A DNA stretch of 64,000 nt from Isoetes taiwanensis (Eukaryota; Streptophyta; Lycopodiopsida; Isoetales; Isoetaceae), in the NCBI GenBank assembly GCA_021234155.1, contig JAJEKV010000003.1:24710874-24774873 (forward strand), written 5' to 3'. Positions 1 to 13,267 of the stretch are shown here, piece by piece (position 1 is the stretch's first letter; each line of letters opens with the position of its first letter). The position numbers and the translations under genes were made by a program. The notes beneath the pieces were generated by a model that searched no databases, had not been told where the DNA came from, and worked only from the letters and a program-made list of their open reading frames with translations.

Positions 1-308
1 AGGCTTTAGGAATTCATCCAAGGAATTGTTCCAGAGCTAAGAAGCACCGTGTTGCAATTAGTAATAAAAACGCATTGTGGGCTCTTGGGGGAAGGAAGAA
101 GAGAAAGGATTCCCTGAACCAAGAAGTGATTGAAAAAGTTGTGGATTATTGGACAAACTACACCAGAGTTTCGCCTAACTTCAAGGACGTTAGATCTGGT
201 AGAGGAAAACATCCTAAGCATCCAACACATTACCTTGATGTGAGCTAGGTATACTATCTGTAGATCAGTTTTTTACTAAGTCTTTTTTCACGTTTACTAA
301 TACTAATA

Positions 309-3300
309 TTTTTTTTTTTGAAGGTAAGAGTATACTATTATTATTATAGGATGGTACAATATACAGTGAGTCCCCTTAATAGGACAGATAAGAAGTTACA
401 TCATAGTTGCTTGGCCATTGAGCCTTAGGTGTATGTACTACTGGAAACACTTTCTCTTCTTCCCCACATGTAGATACTATAGGGAAATATCACCATCTTC
501 TCCACAGAGGCAGGTACTATAGGGTAGGCGTAGCTCGTTTCCACACACCACAAGCTAAAGGACCGAAGATACTTAGTTACCAAGAGTACGTTCCCCATTA
601 TCAAGTGGACCCTCCTCTTGTGACCACTGACATCTGAAGTAGCTATAAAATCCCTGCAAATTGCCAACCCTGTCCAGATCTTTATTGTATGCCACCCCCA
701 TCTTTTTATGGTGGGATAAGGCCATAAGAGCCACTTCCATGTTGAAAATGTTCTTTAACTTAGTCACTGAAGTTACCTGCCCCCCTAATGCCACATCACA
801 TCGGTGTCTCCATATCACCCAAAGTGCCACATTTACCATGGAGGCAGTATTGATGCACCTATCTGCTTTGATAAGTAGTTCTGGCCAGGCAAGATGAACC
901 AAATCAATCCCTAGAATCGGGGAGACCCAACACCAGAATTCATGGATCATGGGACAAAAAAAAAGATGCCTGAGAGATTCACGTGAGTGGCATCCCAGAG
1001 GGCACATATCATCAGTCACAATCCCTTTACGAAGTAACACTTCCTTAGTACTGAGACCCCCTTGAAGCGCAGTCCACCTAAAGAATTGAAGCTTCTTAGA
1101 GCAGATAGATTTCCATGAATTAGCTAGGAGAGACTTAGCAACTATTGCTGTTACCCCCAGCCTCATTTCTGCTATTAATGGAGTTCCGACACCACACAAG
1201 GCACGATAAATACTGGCCACACTGTACTTTTCTTTCCCTGCACACCACCATGCCTCTTCAAGACCCAACACACCTGCACAGTTTTTTACATTTCTCAGGA
1301 TCTCTTGCAGCACCTTTCTATCTCCTTCCCCTACCCTTCGAATTGTACCCTTGAATTTAGTCCAGGAGGTCCATCTACCATTCACCCATAAATGCTGTAG
1401 ATATTGCACACCCTGTTCTTTCCACTTCATAAATATACGGGGATGGACCAGGGCCAAGGGGAGACCTTCCTTATTCCAAACATGTGTATTCCAGAAGATA
1501 CTGAAATGCCCAGCCTTGTTAGGAACATTGGGTGGGGAACATACATATATTACCTCCTTCCAAACCTGAAGTATTCTTCTCATTATAGGGGAAGTACCTG
1601 GAGCCACTTTAAAATCATAAAAGAAGGCCGCCAGCTCGTCTCTAGGCAGAGATGGCTTACCTTTGATCTTACATTGGTTGAGCCAGTATTTAACAAATAC
1701 CATGGCTGGGGACGAGTCATCTTGAAGTACACGCCAAACAAATTTGGCTGCAAGTGCTTGTGCCTGTATAAAGGGGTTTTTACATCCTAGTCCCCCATCT
1801 CTCTTGTCTCTACATAGTTCTGACCATGCTACTTTGGGATACCGCTTCAAATGAACTTCCTAATAATGACCTGTATCTGGTTATATACACTTTTTTGGGC
1901 CACGATCATTGAAATAGATATGAGAAGATGCAAAGACAGCATTAGCAACAGTGACTCTGCCTGCAATTGCTAACCCTTTGGCAGACCACAACCCCACTTT
2001 TTTCCTAAGCCTGTCCAATATTGGGGACCATAAGCCTTTCATGCTATTCGAGAGAGATAGTGGTAGACCTAGAAGCTTAACTGCCTCATTTGTTAACACC
2101 ACCGGGAACCCAAGTTCTTTAGCACGAGGATCAATATCCCCATCCAAGGCCCATAGGAGTTCAATACCAGAAATATCCTTAAAGGCAACTAGAATATCAC
2201 GAAAGGATTGGAAACTACTATCATCAAACCTGAGGAACATGAAGGTATCGTCTGCATACTGCATAATCATAAGCTTCCCACCTTGTCCCGGAAGAGATAG
2301 TCCAGACATGGCACCTTCCTCCACTTTGAGGTTTACCATTTTTGTAAGAAGGCTAGCCATAATCACAAAGAGGTAGGGAGCTAACGGACATCCTTGCCGT
2401 ATTCCTTTCCTGAGGTGAAATAGGCCAGAGGGCTCGCCATTAACAAGTACCGAGGCAGAGGCAAGCTTGTTCATGCCCATAGAGAGATTGATGAACTCAC
2501 TCTGGAATCCCATATATTTCATAGTCTCTTGCAAACCTTCCCATCTAAGGGAGTCATAGGCCTTCCGAAAATCCATCTTTACAAGAACACAGTTCTGCTT
2601 CGAGTATCTACACCAGTGTAACCCTTCCCTAGCTGCAATGTAATTATCAAGAATGTACCTGCCAGGAAGGAATGCCGACTGTTCTCTACCAATTACCCTG
2701 CTTAGAATAGGCTTAACGCGGTTGGCAATGCCTTTCATAATGTACATAACATTGGTCAGAGCAATAGGTCTCCATTCACCAAGCGACACTGGCCTTGGTA
2801 CTTTAGGTATAAGGGTGATGAACCCAGCGGCTAGAGTGGGGTGCAGAGTAGAGGAAGACCATGCACCTCTTACTGCCTTCACAAAGTCGGGCCTCAAGAC
2901 GTCCCAGAACTCCACAAAGAATTCAGGAGGGAAACCGTCTGGACCAGGAGATTTACCTGAGGCCAAAGAGCACAGAGTTTTGTAAATTTCCTCATCATCA
3001 AAATATCGAATCAAGCTTTGATTCTCATCATGTGTGACTTTGTCTGACCAATCCATCTTGGTCATCCATTGCGAGATCTGAGGTTGAAATGACAATGGTC
3101 TAGGATCTTCCATAAATTGTTTCTGGAAGCTTTCTCTTATGAATGTCTTGATCTCTTCTTGGTCCTCTAATGTAGAATCACCATTGTCTCTTATAGTTGA
3201 GATGCTATTTTCTGCCAGTCTTGCCCCTGCCATTCTGAAGAAGCATTTAGAGTTCTCGGAGTCAAGCTCGGTATACCACTTTGTTTTAGAGCGTACCGCG

Positions 3301-3880
3301 GCCCCCCTTGCTTCTTCCTCCTCAATAGCTTTGGCTTTTCCCTCAAGTTCCACTTCCCTACACTGCTTTTCCAAGTCATGTGGATGATCTAAGAGTTCTT
3401 GCTTAACCTCCCTTAGCAGATTATACACAACATCTTTTTCCTTTCTGAATTCCAAAGATCTCATTCTGCCCCATTCTTTTATCCATCTCTTCATAAGGTA
3501 ACTTTTTTGTATCCAATCTTTCATACTAGGGAGACCATCAAGATTTGGTAGCGAGGCCAGGAATGCCCTAAATGGTCTGCAAAAGGCCTCCTTTCCCAAC
3601 CATGACGTATTGAATTTGAATGGAACATTACCTTGCTTCCTGATAGAGGGGACATTTTCTAGGACGAGCTTCTGTGGTACATGATCTGAGTGCGAGAATG
3701 CAAGCTCTCCTTCAACATAGCATTTATCCATAAAACAAGCTGATTTATTGGCCATATAGAATCTATCAAGCAGGCAATACACCTTGTCCTGCCCCTTTTG
3801 TTTATTTGACCATGAGAAAGAAGCGTTAGAGGGAGGTACTAGTGAAAGTCCAACATTGTTTTTGAAGGATAAGTTTTATA
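309..3880 (-). mobile_element. 5'-truncated LINE retrotransposon
   Basis: On the minus strand the order is: the tail of an APE-type endonuclease (SHSDHVP, about 3690), a full reverse transcriptase (LVKMDFRKAYDSLRW near 2570; QYADDTFMF catalytic motif near 2255), and a zf-RVT Cys/His region (CPLGCHSRESLRHLFFCP near 970). The frame stays open upstream to about 3878, so the element is truncated inside the endonuclease. It ends in an 11-T run at 309-319, the complement of a poly(A) tail. The main frame is the same on both sides of 1850-1881 but carries two in-frame stops there, so the element is dead. It sits inside an intron of the transposase-like gene on the opposite strand. A target-site duplication could not be resolved by eye. 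Confidence 0.85.
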
Positions 3881-4015
3881 TAAGTTTTGAAGTATTGATT
3901 CTAATATGATCTGCTAATGGAATTAATCTGCACGTTCTTCTCGTGGTAGCAAGTCTTAGTGCTATTGATGGTTGATAATGGATCATTTCTTGATATAGTG
4001 CTAAGGTTTCTCACC

Positions 4016-4160
4016 TTTATAATGTTGGTGCCACGTTTAGTAATTGTGTTGATGTTAGTGCCACTGTTAGTGATTTTGTAAATGACAGTGCTAATATTAC
4101 TATTTTCGTTAATGTTGTTCCACTGTTAGTAATTTTGTCAATGTTAGCACTAAACTTAAT
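4016..4160. repeat. Imperfect short tandem repeat in intron
   Basis: About three diverged copies of a 40-46-bp unit around 'gttagtgccactgttagt' lie between the LINE 5' end and the exon at 4361. No coding potential was seen. The surrounding 3881-4360 is AT-rich intron. Confidence 0.5.
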
Positions 4161-6483
4161 CTTTAGTTAGTGAATCACCACCTACCACTACAGATTAGCA
4201 ATGCTTTCATCTCAATGTCCTAGCACTGGTTAGTGGTTTGGTTTGCTAAGGGTTATGTTGTAATGCTAATGGAATCAGTAATTAGTTCTAAGTTGCTATT
4301 CTTTAGCAGTTGGTATTAGCATTAGCATTTACTAAGTAGTTTTCTATTCTTATTTTGCAGACATAATTCTTCACTAGTTTCAAGCAAGACAATCCAGATG
4401 TTCAAATTAAGCAGAGAGCCTTCGAGAAATTAAAGCCTTACTTTGTTGTAAAGCTATCTGAATTCAATACCTGTTGTTGCGTCTATCATGAGAGGATGTC
4501 AATGCTGAGGGAAGGGGTGAAGAACATGAGGAAAAAGTCCATGGTACACGGTGCAGATTGCACCTGTGATTGCAAGATATGTGACCACACGGTAGGCCAA
4601 GTAGGGTGCAATGCAGCAAGACATGTTTGGCAGTCTAACAGTGACATGTGGAGAAGCATGGTTTGCCCAAAGCCTGAAGGTGAGGAGTGGCACAATGAAT
4701 CATGCTTGTCAGGAACCTGCAGCAAATGTGGTGTGGACAAAATGGAAAGGTGTCCAAAAGAAGAAACAAAGGACAGTACCTAAAAAATCACTTGGGAGAA
4801 CATAGACTACATTGAAATTGGTAAGGATAAAAATGGCAAACCCAAAAAAAGAATTGAGCATCAATATTTACAGACTTCTCCCAATGTTTTGATGGAAACC
4901 TTCAGATCTAAAGCAAAGGAGTTTGTGACACATAATTTCAGGTATAAATGGCAGCAAGCCATGTTTAGACAACTACTGAACAGGTTTGCTGATGATACTA
5001 TTGTATCAGTGGTTGACTTTGCAGAGAATTACTCTTTCAAGGAGCAGAATGAAGTCCAGTCCAAGCATTGGCATAATGAGCAGATCACTATTCTTGTGCA
5101 CCTCACATATAGAAGGGATCCTGAGACACAAGAAATTATCAAGGAAGAACATTTTTATATATCTGATGACAGAAAACATGATTCTTTGTTTGTGCAGCAT
5201 TGCTTTCTCTTACACAATCATTGGATGCAAGAGAAGGAAATCACTTTGAAGAAGCATTATGTCTTCTCAGATGGTGCAACCTCTCAATTCAAAGGTAAAA
5301 AATCATTTTACTTTGATGCTAGATTCAAATCTTTAACATGTTTAGACATGATGTAGAACTTTTGGTGCTCTGGCCATGGGAAGGGAGAACATGATGGTGC
5401 AGGAGCAGTAATAAAGAGGGCTTTGAGAGCAGCACAGTTGAAGGACAGCAAGATGACCAATGCACACGAGGTGGTGGAATGGCTAAAGCAGTACATGTCA
5501 ACAGCAGCACCCACAACATATAAAAAGAAGATTCAAACTGTAAGTAGAACTTTTTGGGAGGTTGAAATAGGACAAGTGGACAGAAAAAATCAGTGGGAAG
5601 CACGTCCTATTGAAGGATCCAGTGGATGTTCAAATCACATGACACATTTACAGGTCAGAAACCTCTCTTGCTTTTGCACATATTGTTTGGATTTGAATTG
5701 GGAATCTTGCCCCAATGTATCATATACTAAGAAGTTTGAACTAGTTGTGGTACAGCCCATCAAAGCTATTGTTGAAGAAGAAGTACATGATGAAGGAGAA
5801 GAAGCATATATTGGCAGCGCTGACTTATGTAGCATGCAAGTATCTATAGGTGATGTCTTTGCAGTGGCGGCTCCAAATAACAATCATGAGAATGTGAAAT
5901 TCTACCTTATCCTATGTACCAAAGCTAAGTACTTGGTGTTAGAAGACTTTGTAGATATGCAAGGGCGGAAGTTTGTGAAAGGGGATGAGGTCATAGAAGG
6001 GACATACTATGAGAAGTTGGTGAATTGTAAATCCAACTACAAGTTTTGTAGAGGAAATAAAGCAATTGTTTATGCCACTCAAGTTGCAAAGAACAAAGTC
6101 AGGTTGGTTCAAGCAAAGCACGTTGTTAAGCGGGGAGTGGTTTACACTCTAAGTGCCAAAGAAGAAGAAGATATTCTAGGGAGGCTTCCCACGTTGTTGG
6201 AATAGTGGAAAGAGCAATTGTGTAAAGGGTACTGTATAGGTACTTTTATGAATATAAAGAAGTTTCTGTTTTGCATTCTCATTTTTTATGTTCCAGTTAC
6301 AGAAATTTGTACTTGAATGTTGAATGAATTCCAAGGTATAACTGGATTAAACTGAATTAAACTGAATTAAACTTGCACAAGGCTTGGATTAAACTGAAGG
6401 CATAATAAAAAGGTTTTACAAAACCAATTGATTAAAACAGAAAACAGAATACTTCAGAATATTACAACACAGAAAACTTCAGA

Positions 6484-6684
6484 AAGGCACAAGGCCTGTA
6501 TATATTAAAAAAAGGCACTAAGGCCATCATATATACAAGGCACTAAGGCCTGTGTTTTAAGTTTAAGGCACTAAGGCCTGTTAGACATATGCGTGAGATC
6601 AAAGAAAGGCACTAAGGCCTGTGGTATCTGTTTTTTCAAAAAATAACAAAGGCACAAAAGGCCTGTGGTTGAACTTGATCATAA

Positions 6685-6718
<34 letters not shown>
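6484..6718. repeat. GGCACTAAGGCCT minisatellite followed by poly(A)
   Basis: At least six spaced copies of a GGCAC(T/A)AAGGCCT core lie between 6484 and 6668. An uninterrupted run of 33 A residues follows at 6686-6718. The stretches 6206-6483 and 6719-7350 are AT-rich with nothing recognisable. The A-run could be the tail of a retroposed sequence on the plus strand, but no target duplication was found. Confidence 0.6.
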
Positions 6719-6722
<4 letters not shown>

Positions 6723-7350
6723 CTTTAAGTTTGATTTACATCAGACCATTAAGACCCCTAAGTCCGCTTGGACAGAGAAGACTTCTAGCTGCAGTCCTGA
6801 ATAAGATACAGGTGACATATCCAATCCAGGCCTTGTTTTGAGATATATAGTTAAATGAGATTAAAGCAATAAGGTTGAATGTACATAGAAAAATAAGATG
6901 GAAAGAACTTAGAAATAAAAAGCAAATAAAGCCAGTTTATATAAGAATCAGTGAAGAACTTAATGTAATGTTTGGAATAAAGAAGGAAAAAAGCTTCAAC
7001 ATAAAATTTTTTTGGAAAGTAGAACATAATTAGAGAGAAAATATCATAATACATGTAGAACTGAAGTGAAAACAGAAATAAGATCAAACAAGCAGAGTTT
7101 TTGAATAGACATAAAGATCAACAAATAGTAAGGACATAATATTCCAAAACATGGCAGCTAGAAAATAAGGTTTGAATGCAGATTCAGATAAAAACAAAAA
7201 TACTCTAGTAATAGTCTCCAATGTGTTGTAATCCGAATGAAGAAACATTGTTCTGCTATAAGCACAGATCTGCAAGTCGTGTTCAAGCAAAGATTCTTTT
7301 GCCCAAACTATCATTATAAAAAACTTGACATGGAGGAACAAGTTTGGTTA

Positions 7351-7971
7351 CCTGCAGTGGAACCAAATGCAAGTTAGCCAAGAACTGGGTAAATGCAAAA
7401 GCCACTAACAGGTAAGCTATAAACTTGTTCGGCTTAACGCCCTTCACCACAAATATACCATAAGAAACGCTAAGACTAGCAATAACAGTTATGAGTGTAT
7501 GAGATGTGCTGAAAAGCAGCATAAGTTCAAGAAATCTACATTACTAACAGCGTATAACCAGAGAAAAATACAGTCATAGAGTGCAAAGTTTGCTTCCTTA
7601 GCTCTGGGACTTCAAGCTTCATCTGTAAGAAAAGTAAAGAAAGTTAGAAAGCCTGTAAAAAAAATTGCAAAAAATTGAATTGCATGCTACTTACTCTCCA
7701 GCCAATTGTGAAATTCTGCAAATATTTCTTCTTCTTCACTGTCCGGGTCTTCTTCTTCGCTGGTCTCTTCTTCTTCGCTCCAGATGTTGTCTTCGGAATC
7801 AACCTCCTCCTCTAAAGAATCTGCATCAGATGAATGAAAATTGGAGGAATCTTCTGAAAGCTCTGAAAGCTCTGAAAGAGAGTATTCAGAGCTTTCAGAA
7901 GAGGAGCTGCTGTACTCCTCAGGGCTCTCCTCTGAATTGGGGACAGAAAATGGTTTCGAGTTCGACATCAT
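7351..7971 (-). CDS. Doubtful spliced gene, acidic N-terminus and hydrophobic segment
   Basis: I do not recognise this gene. The first block (7971 to about 7690) encodes an extremely acidic, Ser/Glu-rich peptide of about 90 residues (runs such as SEEEETSEEEDPDSEEEE) and reaches a good GTAAGT donor near 7690. A TTTTCTTACAG acceptor lies near 7629. A later block (about 7522-7352) encodes a hydrophobic stretch with two likely membrane segments and ends VPLQ at a CAG|GTAACC donor. I could not join the blocks in one frame: the obvious splices meet a stop. It may be a decayed gene or chance open frames with splice-like sites. Confidence 0.22.
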
Positions 7972-8389
7972 CCTGCAAAGGATTAATCTATGATCCTATG
8001 CCATAACTGGCTAGGACCTCTGCCAAAGGCAAGGTAAGCAAGGCCCGGCGCTTGGACGGGCCAGGGGAAGGGGAAACAGAGCGGGAAGGAGAGCGGCAGC
8101 GCTTCGGCATTCTGTTTGGGAGAATTGGACGATGCTTCTCCCTCACGACCATAGCCTATAAAGGCTGGCGTGAAATTAATTTCGTAGGCTACGATTTTAG
8201 GATTTCGTACCATTAGTATCTTAATCGTAATGATTTAGTAGGATACGAATAATTACCTCGAAATGACCATAATTTTATTTTCTAAAAAAAAAAAAATATC
8301 TATCCTGAAATGGCCATTCTTTTTTGGACACCAATCATATTATGTTGGCTTGGCACTTGTTTAGTAATTTTAGTTATAATTAGCTAGTG

Positions 8390-8880
8390 TAAATTGATTG
8401 TTGACTTCAATTGTTGACTTACGCTTCACCAAACATGTTGGTCAATGAAAGTCAAACATGTAACAAAGGGGGTTCACACTTGTTGACTTAGAAATTGTTG
8501 ACTTACACAATTTATGCCTTAACAAAATGCATAGAATAGCATAGGTCAAAATTGTTAACTCATGATTTACCAAATGCTTGGGGGTTATTCACACAAGTTG
8601 ACTTGAAAATTGTTGACTCACGCTTTACGAAACATGTTGATCAATGAAAGTAAACTTTAGCTTAGGAGTGATTCATACTTGTTGACTTGAAAATTGTTGA
8701 CTTACGCTTTACCATGGTCAATAAAAGTCAAACATTTGCCTTAACAATTTATGCCTTAACATAATGCATAGAATATCATAGGTCAAAATTGTTATGCTTT
8801 ACCAAATGCTTGGGGTTGATTCATTTGGCATTTGTTGATTTGGCAATTGTTGATTTGGTAACATGTGCAACATTTAATGC
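8390..8880. repeat. Diverged tandem repeat rich in TTGAC
   Basis: Roughly two copies of a unit of about 240 bp, with internal sub-repeats, built on 'ttgttgacttacgctttacca' and 'atgcatagaatagcataggtc'-like segments. TTGAC(T/C), the core of a plant W-box, occurs many times. The density follows from the repeat itself, so a regulatory role is only a possibility. Confidence 0.55.
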
Positions 8881-9451
8881 ATGTCGGATATTTGAGGCCA
8901 TTACTAAAAAAAGGGCCATATAAAAGGATTACATCTAGAAAAGTCAAGACACTCTGGCCTGTAACTGAAGATTACAAGCCAGAGAGCCATTGTTGGGATT
9001 ATCATGTTATATGATTATTCCTTAAGGGAAGTTGACAGCACTTTGCTCATACTTAAGGGTTATCATGTATTTAGGTTGAGGGACAAGCAGAAAGGCAGTT
9101 TGATCTTCATGAGTAACACAGTTGAAGAATGAAGAATAGAGTTTGCATTAAGTCCAAAGATTACACATGAGGTGAGTTAATTATTAAGCTATATTTGTTT
9201 CAATGGTTCAATGGTTCGAGGGCATAGAATGATTCAAATGCATGTGGGATATTGATTTGCAAAAACCCTGTTGACCTCGAAAACGTGAGAACGCCTGTGG
9301 GATATTTTGTTGGGCAGAAAAGAGAAAATAGCAAGACCAAGAATGCCGCCGTGCCAAGCTGGGTACACCGCCTGATCATGTTTATATAACAGAGATAAGA
9401 TTGAAGGAGTTGTCATTTGAGCCCACTATAACGCGAACTGCATACCAGAGA
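8881..9451. other. No recognisable feature
   Basis: Unique-looking AT-rich sequence up to the target-site duplication of the large gypsy element. I see no gene, RNA or repeat in it. Confidence 0.5.
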
Positions 9452-9456
9452 ATTAT

Positions 9457-11029
9457 TGTGACGTCCCCTACTCGTATACGGTGCACTCACCGTATACAAA
9501 CAGGAGTTCATCCCCCATACCAGCTCCATACTGATACAGGGCCCTCCACATATCACTGCACCCGTAACGAGTCCCAGTGGGAAGAGTGAAGGGGTCATTT
9601 TACCCTGTCTTCCTCAGGGCCTACCTAGCTGCGGAAGCGTAAACATACATGTCAGTAAACAACATAGTCACATATCCACCCAGAGGGGTGGAGCATCAAC
9701 ATCTGCATAGACAATGATCAGCATCATACATAGGGGTTCCTACCCAAGGCTCAGACTCGAAGGGATGACTGACGGCTTGGGTCTCCAGAGTTCATTGCAG
9801 ACAGAATTCATGACAATGGATTTGGCTGGCATGAGAACATGGCATAGGGTTGTCCACTCCATCCGCCCCTCCTGTGCACACTTTGCAGAGTAGGCTGAAA
9901 AGTGTTGGGACCTGACTGTAGCCCGCCGGATGCATAGCCAAAAGGGCTATTCCTGGGTTGCATCTCCCCAGTTCCGATGGGGCAGGTAGGGATCACTCCC
10001 TCCAGAGGTCTACATGCTGACTCAAGGTGACTAGAGGGCCACTGCCCTTATTCGACTGAATCCACTGGAAAGTGAACACCACTTCACGGGTGTCGAGCCC
10101 ATGCCTTACCCGCACTCAGTGGTAAGCTATTAGACCTAGTCACGATGATCCCCGGTAGGTCTTACACACCAGAGGGATCGTTCAAGAGTCAGAACACGAA
10201 CCTCCTCCTTAGCCAGTCTGGCCCCTTCACCCACAACCAGGTGTAGTTCTTGTACACAGGCCGAATCTATAGTGTGCTAGAGAGGCTACTCTAGGAGCAT
10301 CAACTACCAAGCTTTAGGGCCTCTACCCCCCTTCCCAATACAAGGAGTTCACAGAGATACATCATCCATATACATCACAGAAGAACTAAAGAACTAGATC
10401 TAATCTATATCATAGAGTTAGGTTCTTTAGTTAGTGTCTGGTATCTAGGAATCTAAGAGGCTGCTATGGGCAATTTAATAGGCTAAACCTACTGATACAA
10501 TGACTGGAAGACGGTTTAGGCTATTAAATTGACTAAATACCTGATCCCTGGGTTGCTCCTCCTGACCTGAGTTCGACCATCCTGCTGAACTGCTCGGATC
10601 AAGGGAAACTAATGGTGCAATTCGCTTAGACAGCGTCTGGGAGCGGTTTTGGCTCCTGGGGCAACCAAAACAGAGCTCTAAAACCCTATGGACGAAAATA
10701 GCAAGTTAGGGTTTCCCTAACCTAAATAGACAAGGGTTTAGGGCTAGGGTTTCCAATTATCCCTTTAAGCATGTGGGATAATTGGGTATGGCCCACTTGC
10801 CTTTAATGGCTAGGTGGCATAAAGGTGCCCACATGGAAAGGTGTGCACTTTAATAAATGTGTACATTGATAAATGTGCACATTTATTCATGCACCTACCT
10901 AGCAAGTTGCCCCCCTAGGGCTACTTACTTGGCTACACGTTGGCGTACACGTCAGTCGGAGTGGCGTGTACGCGTGACGAGGCAGTACAGTATAGGTCCT
11001 GGGACCGTATACTGTGCTGGAACGTCACA
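9457..11029 (-). repeat. 3' LTR of the chromovirus
   Basis: 1573 bp, bounded by TGTGACG…CGTCACA inverted ends. It is nearly identical to 21559-23117. It contains a 16-bp stretch (ctaggtggcataaagg-like, near 10810) that the other LTR lacks. Confidence 0.95.
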
Positions 11030-11917
11030 TTCTCCCCACCTTGAAATGATGTTGTCCGCAGCATCGTGGGTCTCCCCACCTTGGAGTCTTCCTAACCTGC
11101 AATCACCCTGATGCATACAATATACCACTATTATATTTATACATTTAACAAGATTACTCTAAGGTAATATTTTTAAAATTTTGTTACGTCATTATCTTAT
11201 GAAATAACTTATCAATTCGTAACATCATTAAAACAGTTACTCGATAATTTCACTTATCACGACAATTTAGTTTATCAAAATTTTAACATTCCATATGTAT
11301 AATTATCGTTCGAGGTACTCTTCATTCCTTGCAATACATTCCAACAAAATTTGTGTTGCAAGTCTTCGTAGCTCGACCTCCTTGCCCTCCCAAGCGCTCT
11401 ATTGGCCTGCAGGTCGAGACTACGTTAGTACCATTTAATTATTAATAAAATTTTGGTTATATGGTGACCACCCCACCTATCTACATGGATGCATGGCTAA
11501 TCTCCCGGCGTAGGAAGAGGGTGATTCTTCCATCGTGGCCGTGGAGACAGCGCCTATATGCCTATATGCCGCTCATGCCTACACCTTTAGTTGCCCAGCG
11601 TGGAGGATAGGTCATTCCCGTATATGGGGCGTGAAGGCCAGATTCCTCCTATCAAAGCATATATGGGGCTAGAGGTGCTTTTCCTATCAATGCATTCCTC
11701 AATGACCTCCTTTCTCTCGAGGTCGTCTACTTCCGTGGGACAGAAGTAGACTTTCCAATCTACCTTCCACTCATCCAAGCGGAAACGCGGTCATGCCTAC
11801 ATCGACATTACATCACGCCCTAGAGATCACCGTAGTGGTCTCATCATCGGTAACAACGCATGCAACCCATACCTAGCATAGGTTGCATGCGTAGATTAAT
11901 CTTAATTACACATAGAA
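11030..11917 (-). other. Chromovirus 3' untranslated region and polypurine tract
   Basis: Non-coding stretch between the integrase stop and the 3' LTR. On the minus strand it ends with AAGGTGGGGAGAA directly against the LTR (complement at 11030-11042), a good polypurine tract for plus-strand priming. No ORF of note was seen. Confidence 0.75.
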
Positions 11918-13267
11918 TTAATCTACATAAATTGACATGCCTGAGTCGATTTCTTCGGAGATGACCTTGCCCTCCCATTGCTCCATAAACTGTGGGTACT
12001 GCTTTACTAGATCTTTCTTAAGTACCCATGTCGCGTCTTCCACTGGCAAGTGTTTCCACTTGACCAAATATTGGAGAAACTCTGATCTCCTCGTTTTCTT
12101 GAAGGCTTTATCAAGAATCAATTCTGAAACTATTTCCAGCTGCTCCTCCATCATTTCCAACAACGTTGGAGTGTCCAAGACTTCGTCTGGATTTGGAGTA
12201 TGCTTCTTCAATAAACTCACATGGAAGACTTTATGAATCTTTAGGTGTGCTGGCAAATCTAACTTGTAGGATTGATTACCTACTCTCTTGACTATTCTGA
12301 AAGGTCCAGCCCACCTTGGAGCAAGCTTCTTGCAATTTCCGATGCGGAGCTTCGCCTGCTTTACCTTGATCTTGAGCCATACATCATCTCCAACTTGGAA
12401 CTCTCTGATTGTCCGATGTTTGTCGGCGATGCTCTTTTGTCGACTCCTTGCTGCTAGGAGATACCCTCGAACTTCTTCCACGAGCTGCTGCATGTCGGAC
12501 AACATCTGCTGCGAAACCTCTACTTTTGACACGGGATTGTGCCAAGTGTCTGGAGTTAGGCATTGATAGTCGTAGTTGATCATAAACGGCGACATTTGGG
12601 ATGATTCTTGCTTGGTGCTATTATAGGCGAATTCCACCAAGTGAATAAATTCTTCCCGCATACCTTGCTTGTTCCAAACATAGTTTCGTAGCATATCCTC
12701 CAAAATCCTGTTGGTCCGCTCCGTTTGGCCATCTGTCTGTGGATGATAAGCCGTGCTCATGGATAGCTTCGTCTGAATGGTCGCAAAGAGGTCTTGCCAA
12801 AAGGCGCTCATGAATTTTGGATCCCTGTCGAAGATAATCTCCCTTGGCATGCCATGAAGCCTGAAAATTTCTTTGGTGAAGAGCTTCACTGTATCCATAG
12901 TCGTATCTGTGGTCCTGCAAGGCACAAAATGTGCCATCTTTGACAACTTGTCGACCACTACCATCAAGGCGTCCTTCCCTCTTACTGTCCTTGGAAGCCC
13001 TGTTATGAAATCCATGCTGATCACCTCCCACTTAGCGTTTGGCACCGCTAATGGCTCCAATGCCCCTGGAATTCGAAGCTGCTCTGCCTTCGTCTGCTGA
13101 CATAGCTGACATTCCTTGATGTAGCGAGCTACCTGCTTCTTCATTCCTGGCCAATAATAGCTGCTGCGTACTTTGAAATATGTTTTCATGAATCCCGCAT
13201 GGCCAGCTATTGGACTGTTGTGCGTGTCGTGGAGGATCAATTTCCTTATGATGATTCTGGCACGCAC
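11918..13267 (-). pseudogene. Gypsy integrase with C-terminal chromodomain
   Basis: Integrates element cDNA. Near the start is the HHCC zinc-binding region (HNSPIAGHAGF … CQLCQQTK). The catalytic core then has all three acidic residues: D in ISMDFITGLP, D in FDRDPKF, and E in the YHPQTDGQTERTN region. A basic/SH3-like part follows (VGDDVWLKIKVKQ … HVSLLKKH). The last 70 or so residues form a chromodomain (FLQYLVKWKHLPVEDATWVLKKDL), which in chromoviruses helps direct integration to chromatin marks. This block is intact over about 449 codons, but the frames upstream are broken. The stop lies at 11918 and the 3' untranslated region follows. Confidence 0.9.

Larger units (their letters stand above)
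1..6205 (+). pseudogene. Fragmented transposase-like gene, LINE in its intron
   Basis: A coding stretch runs from the window edge to about 239 and reads like an N-terminal region (…VVDYWTNYTRVSPNFKDVR…). A GTGAGC donor follows at 240. A TTTTGCAG acceptor ends at 4360, and coding resumes with FKQDNPDVQIKQRAFEKLKP. A Cys-rich block lies at about 4550-4760 (CTCDCKIC…CSKC). The core has an acidic motif VVDFAENYSF (about 5015) and FSDGATSQFKGK (about 5265), then FWCSGHGKGEHDGAGAVIKR. These two Asp-centred motifs suggest an RNase H/DDE-type fold, in a large uncharacterised family I know mainly from animal genomes. The frame is broken by a stop/frameshift near 4783 and by TAG at 5354. Sequence before base 1 is missing. 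I infer a dead transposon gene; the superfamily is not identified. Confidence 0.6.

Noticed and set aside
6484-6668. CRISPR array
   Set aside because: The repeats are short, irregularly spaced minisatellite units in a plant genome, with no cas genes.
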